A stretch of 64,000 nt of DNA from Achromobacter xylosoxidans (GCF_002192695.1 NZ_MTLG01000110.1:186001-250000); one strand, 5' to 3'. Positions 26,162 through 35,496 are shown, numbered from the stretch's first letter. Translations and numbers: made by a program. The notes: generated by a model from the letters alone, not told the origin.

Positions 26162-27304
26162 GTGTCTAGCGCGTTGGAGTTGCCCCGTTTCGTTCTGGTC
26201 ATCGGTGGCGGGCAGGCGGGATTGGCCGCAGGCTACTGGCTCAAGCAACAGAATATCCCGTTCCTGATTGTCGAGACCAGCGCCAGGATTGGCGATAGCT
26301 GGCGACAGCGGTATGCATCGCTTTCGTTGTTCACTACGAGAGCGTTCAGCGCATTGCCTGGTATGGCCTTGGAGGGAGACGCCGACGGTTATGCCGGCCG
26401 TGATGAGTTCGCGGCTTATCTCGAAGCCTATGCGCACCAATTTGCGTTGCCCTTGAAGCTGGCGACGTCGGTCGAGCGCCTGCGCGCAGGCTTGGATGGG
26501 AGCTTTCTGGCTGACCTGTCGGACGGCGGCACTGTTGCCGCCACGCATGTCATCGTCGCGACCGGGGGTTTTCAGGTACCGCTGAAGCCGTCGATTGCGC
26601 GCGGCTTCGGCGCGCAGGTCGTGCAGTTGACGCCGGAGAGTTTCGGCGCCGGCGAGTCGCTGCCCGACGGGCCTGTGCTGGTGGTAGGAGACGGGGCCAG
26701 CGGCCGCGATCTGGCCGTGTTGGCCTCGACCACGCATCCGGTGATGCTGGCGACGGGCAAGCCCAGGAAGCTGGTTCCCGAACGCGTACTGGGGAAATCG
26801 ATCTGGTGGTGGCTGCGCACCCTGGGGCTGATGCGGGCGCCGACTGCGTCCTTCATCGGACAGGCATTGCGCCGCAGGGATCCTTTCCCCGACCGCGATC
26901 GCGGCTTGGCGAGCCTCGCGCGGCGCGGCGTCGAACTAAGGCCCAGGCTGACTGGAGCCAATGGCGACACAGCGCTCTTCGCCGATGGCGCGCACCGCAA
27001 GGTGGCGTCGGTGGTGTGGGCGGTCGGCTATCGAGACCACACCGACTGGATCGAGATTCCGGACGCCGTCGACGAGCACAGACGCTTCCGCCACAGCGAG
27101 GGCGCCTCTCCCGTGCCGGGACTGAGCTATGTCGGCCGTCCGTGGCAACGCAACCGTGCGTCAGCGCTGATCATGGGGGTGGGCGAAGACGCACGGCGCG
27201 TCGTCGAAGCGATCAAGCGCGAGGTTGCGGGCGTCGCATCAGTGCGGCAATTGCCGCGACCATCAGAATGGAAACCGCGACCAGCATCGTCGCCACCGCG
27301 GTAA
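26162..27304 (+). CDS. flavin-containing monooxygenase / FAD-NAD(P) oxidoreductase
   Basis: A 380-residue enzyme with an N-terminal Rossmann FAD site (VLVIGGGQAGLAAGYWLK), a RIGDSWRQRY loop typical of FMO-like proteins, and a second NADP Rossmann motif (VLVVGDGASGRDLAV) near residue 180. The GTG at 26162 is preferred: AAGGAAG lies 5 bases before it, while the in-frame TTG 60 bp upstream lacks one. Its 3' end overlaps the convergent ABC permease gene by 92 bp. The substrate is unknown; related enzymes oxidise N or S atoms or do Baeyer-Villiger chemistry. Confidence 0.82.
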   Translation: MSSALELPRFVLVIGGGQAGLAAGYWLKQQNIPFLIVETSARIGDSWRQRYASLSLFTTRAFSALPGMALEGDADGYAGRDEFAAYLEAYAHQFALPLKLATSVERLRAGLDGSFLADLSDGGTVAATHVIVATGGFQVPLKPSIARGFGAQVVQLTPESFGAGESLPDGPVLVVGDGASGRDLAVLASTTHPVMLATGKPRKLVPERVLGKSIWWWLRTLGLMRAPTASFIGQALRRRDPFPDRDRGLASLARRGVELRPRLTGANGDTALFADGAHRKVASVVWAVGYRDHTDWIEIPDAVDEHRRFRHSEGASPVPGLSYVGRPWQRNRASALIMGVGEDARRVVEAIKREVAGVASVRQLPRPSEWKPRPASSPPR

Positions 27305-28052
27305 TGGTGGGATCTATGCGTTCGAGAAGCTGAGTGAACATGCGCTTGGGTATCGTGTCGTGCGTCCCGGCCAGAAAAACCGTGACAGTGATTTCGTCAA
27401 AGCTGATCATGAAAGCGAATAGCCATGCCGCGAACAGATGGGGAGCCATGTTTGGCGCGACCACCCGCCAAAGTACAGTTGTGCGCGATGCGCCAAGCGT
27501 GTGCGCGACCTGCTCGACACGGACATCGAGCGTGGCCAGGCCGGTTGATATCACTAGTACAACATAAGGCGCGGCCAGGACTGCGTGCGCGAGTATGAGC
27601 CCGCCTATGGTTCCGAGCAGACCTATGTTGGCAAAGAAGATATAGAGCGCAACGCCTGTGATGACGTGCGGAACCACCATGGGCGCGGCGAAATTCAACT
27701 CGAGCAGAGACCGGCCACGGAACCTGCCGCGAACCAGTCCGTATGCGGCGACGCTGCCGAGGCAAAGAGCGATAAGGCTAGAAAGCAGCGCAATGAATAC
27801 GGAGTTCCGGAGTGCTTCGATCCATCGCGGATCGCTGAAGAATGCTTCGTACCATCGCAACGAGTAGCCAGGCGGAGGGAACTCCAGGGTGCTGGAACTC
27901 GAGAAGGACATCGGCACCACGATGACGACGGGAATGCAAATGAAGAACAGGACAAGAGATGCATATACGGCCAGTACGGCGTGGCCTGGCTTGCGGACTT
28001 TCTTGATGTCCGGCATAGCCTGGGATTGTTCCACTAGAAGCCTTGACGACAT
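27213..28052 (-). CDS. ABC transporter permease (PotC-like)
   Basis: A 279-residue inner-membrane permease with six hydrophobic segments and the EAA-type loop VEQVAHTLGASRTTVLWRVVAPN. That is the pattern of the spermidine/putrescine permease family. It is the last gene of the minus-strand operon, 8 bp after the previous permease. Its final 92 bp are also the end of the convergent monooxygenase gene. Confidence 0.9.
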   Translation of the reverse strand: MSSRLLVEQSQAMPDIKKVRKPGHAVLAVYASLVLFFICIPVVIVVPMSFSSSSTLEFPPPGYSLRWYEAFFSDPRWIEALRNSVFIALLSSLIALCLGSVAAYGLVRGRFRGRSLLELNFAAPMVVPHVITGVALYIFFANIGLLGTIGGLILAHAVLAAPYVVLVISTGLATLDVRVEQVAHTLGASRTTVLWRVVAPNMAPHLFAAWLFAFMISFDEITVTVFLAGTHDTIPKRMFTQLLERIDPTITAVATMLVAVSILMVAAIAALMRRPQPRA

Positions 28053-28060
28053 GGGAGACC

Positions 28061-28915
28061 TTATGACGAACGTGGATTGAGCCGCCCAAGCCTTCTGCTT
28101 GTGGCGTACAAAGCCAGGCAGGCAAGCAGCAGGGCGATGGAAATGGCGGATGCCAGGTTCCAGTCGGGCATGCGGTTGATCAGCAAATCAAGCATGTTGA
28201 CCAACATCGGCACGCGTCCGCCGCCGAGAATCATGGGCGTTACATAGAAGCCGAGAGCCATCAGGAACACCAACAGCCCTCCCGCTGCGAGCGCGGGTAG
28301 AGTCAGCGGCAAGAAGATTCGCCAAAATGCCGTCCGTTCCGTCGCTCCCAGGGAGCGCGCGGCATGCAGGAGTCTCGGATCGACTTTGCGCATTGCCGCG
28401 TATAGGGGCAATACCAGAAAGGGCAGCAGGGCATTGACCACGCCGAGGGTGACGCCGCCGCGGTTGTACAAGAAGGCGATCGGACCGTCGACCAGTCCCC
28501 CGGACTGCAACAGGCCGTTGACGATGCCGGCATTGCCCAACAGGATGATCCACGCGTAGGTACGGATGAGCACGCTAACCCAGAATGGGATGACCACGAG
28601 CGCAAGGGCGAAGAGTTGCGCTCTGGGACTCAGGCCGTTGATCCAATATGCCAACGGATAGCCTAGCGCCATGCAGGCCAGCGTGGCGAGCGCGGAGATG
28701 ATGAAGGTATTGGCAATGACCTTCATATACAGCGGCGAGCCGAGTAGCTCGCCATAGTGCGCCAGCGTCGGATGCGGCCAGCCAAAACTGCGGATCAGTG
28801 TGTCGAGTAGCGGCAGGTTGAAAGCCAATACCATCAGCATGAGTAGCGGTGCGACCAGCTTTAGCTCCGCCCGGCTGTTGCGCTGCCGTGCCGCGCTTTT
28901 CTTCGTCGGGTGCAT
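28061..28915 (-). CDS. ABC transporter permease (PotB-like)
   Basis: A 284-residue permease with six hydrophobic segments and the EAA loop LLHAARSLGATERTAFWRIFLPL. ATG 28915 lies 2 bp after the stop of the binding-protein gene; an in-frame GTG 30 bp further up is possible. With the neighbouring permease it forms the heterodimeric membrane channel. Confidence 0.9.
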   Translation of the reverse strand: MHPTKKSAARQRNSRAELKLVAPLLMLMVLAFNLPLLDTLIRSFGWPHPTLAHYGELLGSPLYMKVIANTFIISALATLACMALGYPLAYWINGLSPRAQLFALALVVIPFWVSVLIRTYAWIILLGNAGIVNGLLQSGGLVDGPIAFLYNRGGVTLGVVNALLPFLVLPLYAAMRKVDPRLLHAARSLGATERTAFWRIFLPLTLPALAAGGLLVFLMALGFYVTPMILGGGRVPMLVNMLDLLINRMPDWNLASAISIALLLACLALYATSRRLGRLNPRSS

Positions 28916-28917
28916 TT

Positions 28918-29964
28918 TCAAAGTCCCAGCTTGAAGAGTTGCCACCGCTTTTCGACCACGGAGGCATGGGCGGCCCAGAATGCTTCATTGGGCAGGACCT
29001 GTACCTCCCGATTGGCGCGGCTTGTCGGGAACTGCGCCAGCTTGTCCTGCGGGAGCAGCTTGTCCAGGTAGGGACTATTGCCGGTATAGGGGATGATCTT
29101 CGCCGCCTCCGCCTGGGAAGCTGGCAGCGTCATCTGATGGAGCAGGCCAAAGGCGGCGCTGGCTTGGGCTGGTGCAGCGCCTCGCGGCATGACGAAGTAA
29201 CCGATATTGAGCAGCCCCTGATTGAATTCCAGCCGCAGCTTTGGGTTCCCCGCAACGCGGCCCGAATAGGAGGCGGCGTAGCGGACTTCGTTATCCAACA
29301 GCAATTGCGCGGGCTGGGCGCCACTGGACCACCATACCGGTACGTGCGATTTGATCCTCTCCAGGCTGGCGAAGGCTCGATCGAAGTCGATGGGATAGAG
29401 GTTCTCGGGCGCCACGCCATCGGCAAGCAGTGCGATGGGCAGGGAGTAGTACGGGATATCGGGCAATGAGCGCCAGCCCGGAAACTTCGTTGTATCCCAG
29501 AAATCCTTCCAGTTAGCCAACGGAGCGGCATCGGCCCGTCCGGATAGCGCGACCGAGAAATACTGATATCCCATGCCATGTGTGTGCCGGGCTTCGGGGA
29601 ACATCGCGGCGGGATCGATCTGTGCCCAGTCCAAGGGCGCAAGCAGGTTGAGCGCCATGGCTTGGGCCAGGGCGGGGCCACCGATTTCGTGCAGCACGGC
29701 GTCGATGCGCCCGGATTCGACCATCGCCCGCAGTTTGCCCAGGGGCGTTCCGGTCGTGTCTTCCCGTTGCACTGTGATGCCGGTGCGCGCGGTGTAGGCA
29801 TCGATGTAACCTCTTTGGAGAGCCTCGCCGGACTGGCCCCCGGCCGCGATGATGCGTATGGACTTGACCGTTGCCGACGCTGATGCTGCGGCACGCACCA
29901 GGGTGGGGGTGGCGCATGCGCCCATGGTAGCCAGCGACGACTTGATGAAAGTACGACGTTCCAT
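28918..29964 (-). CDS. extracellular substrate-binding protein (PotD-like)
   Basis: A 348-residue exported protein. The N-terminus MERRTFIKSSLATMGACA has an RRxFxK twin-arginine pattern, so export may use Tat. The mature part has the fold signatures of polyamine/opine-type binding proteins: SIRIIAAGGQSGEALQRGY near 35-53 and YTGNSPYLDKLLPQ near the C-terminus. The permease and ATPase genes flank it closely. Substrate type (polyamine, amino-acid derivative or similar) is inferred from family only. Confidence 0.88.
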   Translation of the reverse strand: MERRTFIKSSLATMGACATPTLVRAAASASATVKSIRIIAAGGQSGEALQRGYIDAYTARTGITVQREDTTGTPLGKLRAMVESGRIDAVLHEIGGPALAQAMALNLLAPLDWAQIDPAAMFPEARHTHGMGYQYFSVALSGRADAAPLANWKDFWDTTKFPGWRSLPDIPYYSLPIALLADGVAPENLYPIDFDRAFASLERIKSHVPVWWSSGAQPAQLLLDNEVRYAASYSGRVAGNPKLRLEFNQGLLNIGYFVMPRGAAPAQASAAFGLLHQMTLPASQAEAAKIIPYTGNSPYLDKLLPQDKLAQFPTSRANREVQVLPNEAFWAAHASVVEKRWQLFKLGL

Positions 29965-29975
29965 GAAGGACTCCG

Positions 29976-31097
29976 TTAGTGCAGGTGGGTGACAGTGGCG
30001 GGGGGATGCGCCAATTCGGCGGGGTGTTTCTCCGGAAGCAGCCAGACGGCGTCTTCAGGCCATGAGAGAACCACATGGTCTCCAATAGCGAACCGGACTT
30101 TTTCGTCGCTGGCGGCGACTATGAACGGACGCGCCTGGCTGGTTTGGACGTGATAGCGTATGGACTGCCCCAGATAGACAATGTCCAGGACGCGCCCTCT
30201 GAGGCCTGCGTGCCCGGCAGATGGGGCGGATAGTGTGGCCCGTTCGGGCCGGACGATCGCCTGCACGAGATCGCCGTCCGTTGGTGGCTGTGATACGCCC
30301 GAGGGATGGACTACCAGCCTCTCGCCTTCTCCAAGGTCAAGAATGAGCTTGGAGTCTGCCGTCGCCAGACGGCCGCGCAGGAAATTGGCGGTACCCAGAA
30401 AACCGGCCACAAACGAATTGCTTGGCCGCGAGTAGATTTCCTGCGGCGACCCGACCTGCTGCATCATGCCATCGGCCAGGAGCATCACCCGGTCAGACAT
30501 GGACAATGCCTCTTCCTGGTCGTGGGTAACAAGGATGGTCGTCGTACCCAGAGAACGCTGCAGGCGCCGCAATTCGACCTGAACCTCTTCGCGCAGTTGT
30601 TTGTCCAACGCTCCCATGGGTTCGTCCAGCAACAGGATGTCGGGCTGGAAGACCAAGGCTCGTGCGAGCGCCACGCGCTGTTGTTGGCCGCCGGATAGCT
30701 GCGCAGGGCGACGGTTGTGCAGACCATCCAGGCGCAGCAATGCGAGCACTTCCTTCACTTTTTTGTCTATTGCGCCGGCATCGTTGCGCCGGATTCGCAA
30801 AGGAAACGCGATGTTCTCGCGCACCGACAAATGGGGAAAGAGTGCATAGCTTTGGAAGACAAGGCCGATGTTGCGCTGTGCTGGGGGGAGTCGGGTGACG
30901 TCGCGCGGGCCGAGGAGGATCGCTCCTTCGCTGGGCAGCGTAAGCCCGGCGATCAAGGCCAGGGTAGTGCTCTTGCCGGAGCCGCTTGGGCCGAGGATGG
31001 TCAGGAACTCTCCTTGTTCCACGTGCAGGTTCAGATCGCGCAAGGCTGCCGTGCCATCGTAGTGCTTGGACAGTTTGGCAATGGTGATTGCTGTCAT
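29976..31097 (-). CDS. ABC transporter ATP-binding protein (PotA-like)
   Basis: A 373-residue ATPase. Walker A is GPSGSGKST, the signature is LSGGQQQRVALARALV, Walker B is ILLLDEPMGALD, followed by a switch His in LVTHDQEEALSM. A C-terminal TOBE-like regulatory domain occupies about residues 245-360. It powers the transporter with the two permeases. It lies 42 bp after the decarboxylase gene, 11 bp before the binding-protein gene. Confidence 0.95.
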   Translation of the reverse strand: MTAITIAKLSKHYDGTAALRDLNLHVEQGEFLTILGPSGSGKSTTLALIAGLTLPSEGAILLGPRDVTRLPPAQRNIGLVFQSYALFPHLSVRENIAFPLRIRRNDAGAIDKKVKEVLALLRLDGLHNRRPAQLSGGQQQRVALARALVFQPDILLLDEPMGALDKQLREEVQVELRRLQRSLGTTTILVTHDQEEALSMSDRVMLLADGMMQQVGSPQEIYSRPSNSFVAGFLGTANFLRGRLATADSKLILDLGEGERLVVHPSGVSQPPTDGDLVQAIVRPERATLSAPSAGHAGLRGRVLDIVYLGQSIRYHVQTSQARPFIVAASDEKVRFAIGDHVVLSWPEDAVWLLPEKHPAELAHPPATVTHLH

Positions 31098-31139
31098 ATC
31101 GACTCCCCTATTCTTGTGGGCGCTACCGTGCTTGGGTGC

Positions 31140-32423
31140 TCAGTAGGTATGGGCGTTGGTTTGCGCCGTCAGCTTGTTGTCGCGTACGTTCTTGACGGCT
31201 GCGCGCAGGTCGTCGAGGTACCTTTCCATGATGGATTGGTGCACCGGATTCACCATGAAGTGGATCGCCACGGGATCCACGCCGACGCCGACAAACCATC
31301 CCTTTTTGTCCAGTTCCTGGGCGACAGCGTTGATGTCGACCGAGGGATCTCGCGATCGATAAAGCACGAAAGAGAGCTCGCTATGAGGACGGAGCACTTC
31401 CAGGCCCTCGATGTCCTCTATCCCTTGGATCATGCGATTGCGCGTATCGGCCACGATCTTGGCGATACCCCGATATCCCTCGGTGCCCAAGTAGTTCAAG
31501 ACCGCCCAGGCCGAGGCGACGGGGCTGGCCGGGCGTGTACCCAGAAAGGTGTCCGTCTCGTAGTGGCCACGCGGCCAATCGTCGAATTCGAAGCGTTGGT
31601 GTTGCTTGAAGATTTCGTTGCGGTACAGAATCAGCGAGGCGCCTTTCGCGGCGAATCCGTACTTATGGATGTCGGCCGAAATGCTCGTGACGCCAGGCAG
31701 CGAGAAATCAAAGTCAGGAATGGGTTCGCCATTGAGCTTCATGAACGGGCCGAGAAAGCCGCCCACGCACGCGTCCACATGCAGTGGAACTTGGTGCTTC
31801 AACGCGACCTCTGAAAGTGCGGCGATCGGATCGTAGACGCCATGCGGATATGCAGGAGCGGAACCCACGATCAGTGCCGTGCGCTCGTCAACGGCAGCAT
31901 TCAGCGCCTGGACGTCGACCCGGAAATCGTCGCCGATGGCAATGCGCTGTACGTCCATATCCAGGTAATACGCGGCCTTGTTGAACGCCGGGTGCGCTGA
32001 ACGCGGGACCACGATCTTGAGCCGTTCATGGCCGGCGGCGGCCCCAGTCGCCCTTTTCAGGCTACGCGCCGATTTCACCGCCTGGAAAATGCTCTCGGTA
32101 CCGCCCGAGGTGAAGCTGCCTGCGGCGCCAGCCGGAGCATTGAACAGGGAAAGCGCCATGTCGATGACTTCCGATTCAAGGCGCTGGACACTGGGGAACG
32201 CCTTGCGGCCAAGGCCGTTTTCCATGAAGTACTTGGCCGAGGCGTTCTTCGATACGGCGCCGAGCGCGTCATCCAGCCAGTAGACATAGAGCGCCATCCT
32301 GCCTTCGTCCCAGCGGTAGTCCCCATTTTTGGCGTCATCCAGGCGCTTCTCCAGCGCGGGCCAGGGCGTGCCGGTGGCTGGAAATTCGATTCGCGGGGAT
32401 AGAGGGGAATGAGGCGTGGTCAT
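31140..32423 (-). CDS. PLP-dependent decarboxylase (group II / sphingosine-lyase-like)
   Basis: A 427-residue fold-type I PLP enzyme. FTSGGTESIFQAVKSAR binds the phosphate, VDACVGGFLGPF contains the Asp contacting the pyridine nitrogen, and SADIHKYGFAAKG holds the PLP-linked Lys. The layout fits the sphingosine-1-phosphate lyase/aromatic or glutamate decarboxylase group. ATG 32423 is chosen; the frame upstream overlaps the operator at 32462-32510. It is the first gene of the operon with the ABC transporter, so it probably acts on the imported compound, releasing CO2 or cleaving a C-C bond. Confidence 0.88.
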   Translation of the reverse strand: MTTPHSPLSPRIEFPATGTPWPALEKRLDDAKNGDYRWDEGRMALYVYWLDDALGAVSKNASAKYFMENGLGRKAFPSVQRLESEVIDMALSLFNAPAGAAGSFTSGGTESIFQAVKSARSLKRATGAAAGHERLKIVVPRSAHPAFNKAAYYLDMDVQRIAIGDDFRVDVQALNAAVDERTALIVGSAPAYPHGVYDPIAALSEVALKHQVPLHVDACVGGFLGPFMKLNGEPIPDFDFSLPGVTSISADIHKYGFAAKGASLILYRNEIFKQHQRFEFDDWPRGHYETDTFLGTRPASPVASAWAVLNYLGTEGYRGIAKIVADTRNRMIQGIEDIEGLEVLRPHSELSFVLYRSRDPSVDINAVAQELDKKGWFVGVGVDPVAIHFMVNPVHQSIMERYLDDLRAAVKNVRDNKLTAQTNAHTY

Positions 32424-32461
32424 GGCAGGTGCTTTATGTGAAAGTGAATGAGAAATTAAGA

Positions 32462-32510
32462 TATCACGAATGATTAAATTTGTGATCACAAAAATGGATC
32501 GGGAATTCCC
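32462..32510 (-). promoter_or_regulatory. composite GntR-type operator of the decarboxylase/ABC operon
   Basis: It contains a TATCAC half-site (32462), the perfect palindrome TGTGATCACA (32481-32490) and the perfect palindrome GGGAATTCCC (32501-32510). The array lies 58-87 bp before the decarboxylase start. The same three elements with the same or nearly the same spacing occur at 35359-35408 in front of the Bug/M81 operon. Confidence 0.7.
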
Positions 32511-32541
32511 GTATGAGGCCAGGACGATCCAGGTTGATCCG

Positions 32542-32784
32542 CTAAATTTCTGTGAGCACGCCCAGTTCCATGGGCGCGCGTAGGCCCGCCGGAAGGTCGA
32601 CGTCCAATGTGATCGGGTCTTTTGCGAGAAGGCCTATCGGCGAGGCATGAAAGATGCCGCGTTCCGACAGCGCGGGGCGGCAAGACGGACTACCGTGGCG
32701 AGCGCTTGCGTCGATGCGGCGGGCCGCAGCGACAGCAGCCGGCCCGATACGGGCGCGCCATGCGCCGCGATATGCCGCGCCGGC
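32542..32784 (-). other. open frame after the M81 stop codon, possible gene remnant
   Basis: Directly after the M81 stop the same frame stays open for 81 codons and ends at a TAG at 32544-32542. Its second half (SERGIFHASPIGLLAKDPIT, then VDLPAGLRAPMELGVLTEI) looks protein-like and faintly resembles the end of a LysR effector domain. There is no start codon with a ribosome site. With the operator, this fills the 361 bp gap between the M81 and decarboxylase genes. It is a possible fragment and not claimed as a gene. Confidence 0.3.
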
Positions 32785-34311
32785 TTAGGCGAAACGATCG
32801 ATCGAGTACCACGGCCCTAGGAGGGGTGCCGCCGTCACGTCGTGCTCGGGCCAAATCCGACTGTCACTCCAGGCGAAATGGCGGGGAGCGTAAATGCTGA
32901 GGCCTGGGGTGGCGACAGCGAGCGCTGTCCCGATGCCCGCAAAATTCAGCTTGAAGTGGTAGCCCGACTTGATGCCGACAAAATCGAATTCGCCCGGTTC
33001 GACGCCATGGCTGCGGAACCCCTGCGGATCGTGAATCAGTCCAGGCTGGCTGGTGGCGATGACGACGGAACCGTCGGGCAGGCGCAAGGTCGCTGTCAGG
33101 CCAAGTTGAATCAAGGTCCCGTGCTTGTATGGCCCGCTCACAACGTAGCTGCCCGGTCCCAAGGCGATGACCTCGACCTCGGTTTCCAGTGACGACAGGC
33201 CAGGCGTATCAAGGCCCCCGAGTCTGGCGATGAAGCGAGCGCCGACGCCACGCGCATGCGCATCCTGGACCGCTATTGCATCGCTCACTGTGACGGCGCC
33301 GCGCAGCGGCCGCTGGCGATGCTGGGCATGGCGCAGAATTTCAATGCTGTCGCCAGGCGCTCCAGCAAGCACGCGATCTCCCATATCCGCCAAAAGAAAC
33401 GGGCGTTCATTGGGACTTTCCTGGACCTTGTCGAGAGCTGCTTCCGTGGTCGGCAGCGTATCTGGAAATTCATCACGCCGAAGCCAGAAATCGCCCGCCA
33501 GCTTTGCGGACAGCTTGGCGGCGAGCACGGCATCGCCATCGGCGATGACCAGCGCGCCTTGGCCCATGGCCTGGCCGTTGGCGTAGGGAAAAACGTTGAG
33601 TAGGGAAATATCCAGTACCGCTGGGTGTTGGTGCAGCATCTGGCGGGCTTGCTCGTGCAGCGCCTGGAGCGGGCCCGAATTGGTGTCGGCATTCCCTGGC
33701 AGAATCATGCGAGCCTTGGTGAGCACCGAAACCGGCCTGATCTTCTTCTGGATTGCAGCCTCCAGCAGTTGGACGCAGCGGCGCCCGCAGTCCATGACGT
33801 CGCGATGCGGGTTTTCCTTGCAGGCGCTGACAATGTCTGCCGCCGTCAGCATGTCGGCCGTTATGTGGCAATGGAGATCCAGACCGACGGCAATTGGCAC
33901 GTCCTCGCCCACCCAGGCGCGCAAGAGTTTGAGGAAGTGGCCTTCGACATCGCTAATCGATGCGGTGGCCATGGCGCCATGCAGCTCCAGCGCGATGCCG
34001 TCGATTCGTCCAAAATGGTCCAGAGCGCTTGCTATGCTTGTCTTGAACCGCGTTACGAGGTTCTCGTACACGTCTTCATCGACGGGGCCGCCAGGCGCCG
34101 CTTCGGCGAAGAGGGCCGGTATGGCCGTGTGTCCCCGCTGTGTCAGTTCCGAAACAATGCCTCCCAAGGTCGTGCCCGCGCCTTGCATCTCGGATATGAG
34201 CTCGGGGCCTTCGAGCCATGCAAATGCAGTTGCCGTGGTTCGGCGAGGACTGAACGCATGTGTCTCGTGGAAAAAGCCGCCAACAACAATTTTCAAGGAT
34301 TCGGTTTTCAT
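32785..34311 (-). CDS. M81-family metallopeptidase (MlrC-like)
   Basis: A 508-residue protein, the usual length for the family. The zinc-site region includes GGFFHETHAFSP at the N-terminus and GLDLHCHITADM near residue 145, as in microcystinase C homologues. The C-terminus has the MlrC C-domain pattern ending ...HDVTAAPLLGPWYSIDRFA. Family members hydrolyse small peptides or amides in the cytoplasm. It begins 14 bp after the stop of the upstream Bug gene, so uptake and hydrolysis are linked in one operon. Confidence 0.9.
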   Translation of the reverse strand: MKTESLKIVVGGFFHETHAFSPRRTTATAFAWLEGPELISEMQGAGTTLGGIVSELTQRGHTAIPALFAEAAPGGPVDEDVYENLVTRFKTSIASALDHFGRIDGIALELHGAMATASISDVEGHFLKLLRAWVGEDVPIAVGLDLHCHITADMLTAADIVSACKENPHRDVMDCGRRCVQLLEAAIQKKIRPVSVLTKARMILPGNADTNSGPLQALHEQARQMLHQHPAVLDISLLNVFPYANGQAMGQGALVIADGDAVLAAKLSAKLAGDFWLRRDEFPDTLPTTEAALDKVQESPNERPFLLADMGDRVLAGAPGDSIEILRHAQHRQRPLRGAVTVSDAIAVQDAHARGVGARFIARLGGLDTPGLSSLETEVEVIALGPGSYVVSGPYKHGTLIQLGLTATLRLPDGSVVIATSQPGLIHDPQGFRSHGVEPGEFDFVGIKSGYHFKLNFAGIGTALAVATPGLSIYAPRHFAWSDSRIWPEHDVTAAPLLGPWYSIDRFA

Positions 34312-34325
34312 GCCAGTTCAGACGC

Positions 34326-35321
34326 TCAGTTGACTCGCGGCATTTGCGTGTCGCGGATCATCTGCCCCATTTCCTGGAGACCCTTTTTTAACTGTGCGGC
34401 ATATTCGGCGCCGTTCAGCGGCATTGCGTCCATGCCCAACTTGTCGAATGACTCGAGCGTCGCGGCATCACGGACTGCTGCGATGACTGCATCCTGCAAA
34501 ATGGCAAGCACCTCGGGCGGAGTGCCAAGCGGCGCTGCAAGCCCGATCGAGGCGTCGATCTGTACCGGCCAGCCGCTCTCCCGAAGCGTAGGTACGTCTG
34601 GGTACTCGGGCCAGCGCATCGGACCCACTGACGCAATCATTCGCAGTTTGCCGGCTTGCATGTGCGCTAGAACGTCGGAGGGGTTCGCGACGGTGACGTC
34701 TATTTGCTTGCCCAGGAGGGCGTTAACCGTCTCGGTGCCGGACTTGTACATGACTTGTTCGAACTTGCCTCCGGTCTGGCGACTGAGCTCGAGCACCGCG
34801 AGGTTGACTGCAGCGCTGGCTGAACCGAGAAAAACGCCATCTCCCTTCTTTGCGTTGTTCAGCAGGTCTTGCAGGGTGAGATAGGGGGAATCGGCCCGCA
34901 CCACGATGCCGTAACGGTACCGTCCGACGCCAGCCACAAAGGCGAAATCCTGATCTGCATAGGGGAGCTTCATCAGGTGCGGCAGGATCGCCTGTGTGGA
35001 ATAAGTGACCACGCCGACGGTGTAGCCATCTGGCGCCTGGCGTGCGACGTAGCTTGGGCCGAGCGTGCCGAGCGCACCAGGCTTGTTTTCGACCACCACG
35101 GGTCGGCCCAGTCTCGCTTCCATGCCCTTGGCCAGAACGCGCGCAGCCACATCGGTGCTACCGCCAGGGCCGTAATTTACGACGAGGTGAATTTCGTTCT
35201 TGGGAAAGTCTGCCGCCGCGGCGGCTGTCCCCAGGCTGGAGAAGGCAAGGAAGGCGGCGAGGGCTATGCGCGCGCATGGGCTGGCATCGATGCTGCAATT
35301 CTGGGACGTGGTGTTGGCCAT
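34326..35321 (-). CDS. Bug-family periplasmic binding protein
   Basis: A 331-residue exported protein with a signal peptide ending in AAAAADFP, then family landmarks IHLVVNYGPGGSTDVAARVLAKG, VVVENKPGALGTLG and an Asp-rich ligand site. It is the first gene of the Bug-M81 operon. The composite operator at 35359-35408 lies in front of it, shared with the divergent GntR gene. It should capture the ligand later hydrolysed by the M81 enzyme; this link is inferred. Confidence 0.93.
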   Translation of the reverse strand: MANTTSQNCSIDASPCARIALAAFLAFSSLGTAAAAADFPKNEIHLVVNYGPGGSTDVAARVLAKGMEARLGRPVVVENKPGALGTLGPSYVARQAPDGYTVGVVTYSTQAILPHLMKLPYADQDFAFVAGVGRYRYGIVVRADSPYLTLQDLLNNAKKGDGVFLGSASAAVNLAVLELSRQTGGKFEQVMYKSGTETVNALLGKQIDVTVANPSDVLAHMQAGKLRMIASVGPMRWPEYPDVPTLRESGWPVQIDASIGLAAPLGTPPEVLAILQDAVIAAVRDAATLESFDKLGMDAMPLNGAEYAAQLKKGLQEMGQMIRDTQMPRVN

Positions 35322-35358
35322 GTCGAATCCCCGGAGTGTCGGTGTTGTTCTGTTAATG

Positions 35359-35408
35359 TATCACCAATTAAATAAAATGTGATCACAAAATAGCGCTAGG
35401 GAATTCCC
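35359..35408. promoter_or_regulatory. composite GntR-type operator between Bug and GntR genes
   Basis: TATCAC (35359), TGTGATCACA (35378-35387) and GGGAATTCCC (35399-35408) repeat the arrangement at 32462-32510. TATCAC-to-palindrome spacing is 19 bp in both; palindrome-to-palindrome spacing is 21 bp here and 20 bp there. The distance to the downstream start codon is also the same (57-87 bp). FadR-type GntR regulators bind short palindromes of this kind. Confidence 0.7.
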
Positions 35409-35496
35409 TTGCCACCTGGCCAAGCAATGACGCCGGGGTGCGCCGCGCGAAATTCTGGGAGAATTGGCCCTGTTTTATGTCACATTCAACTCCGCC

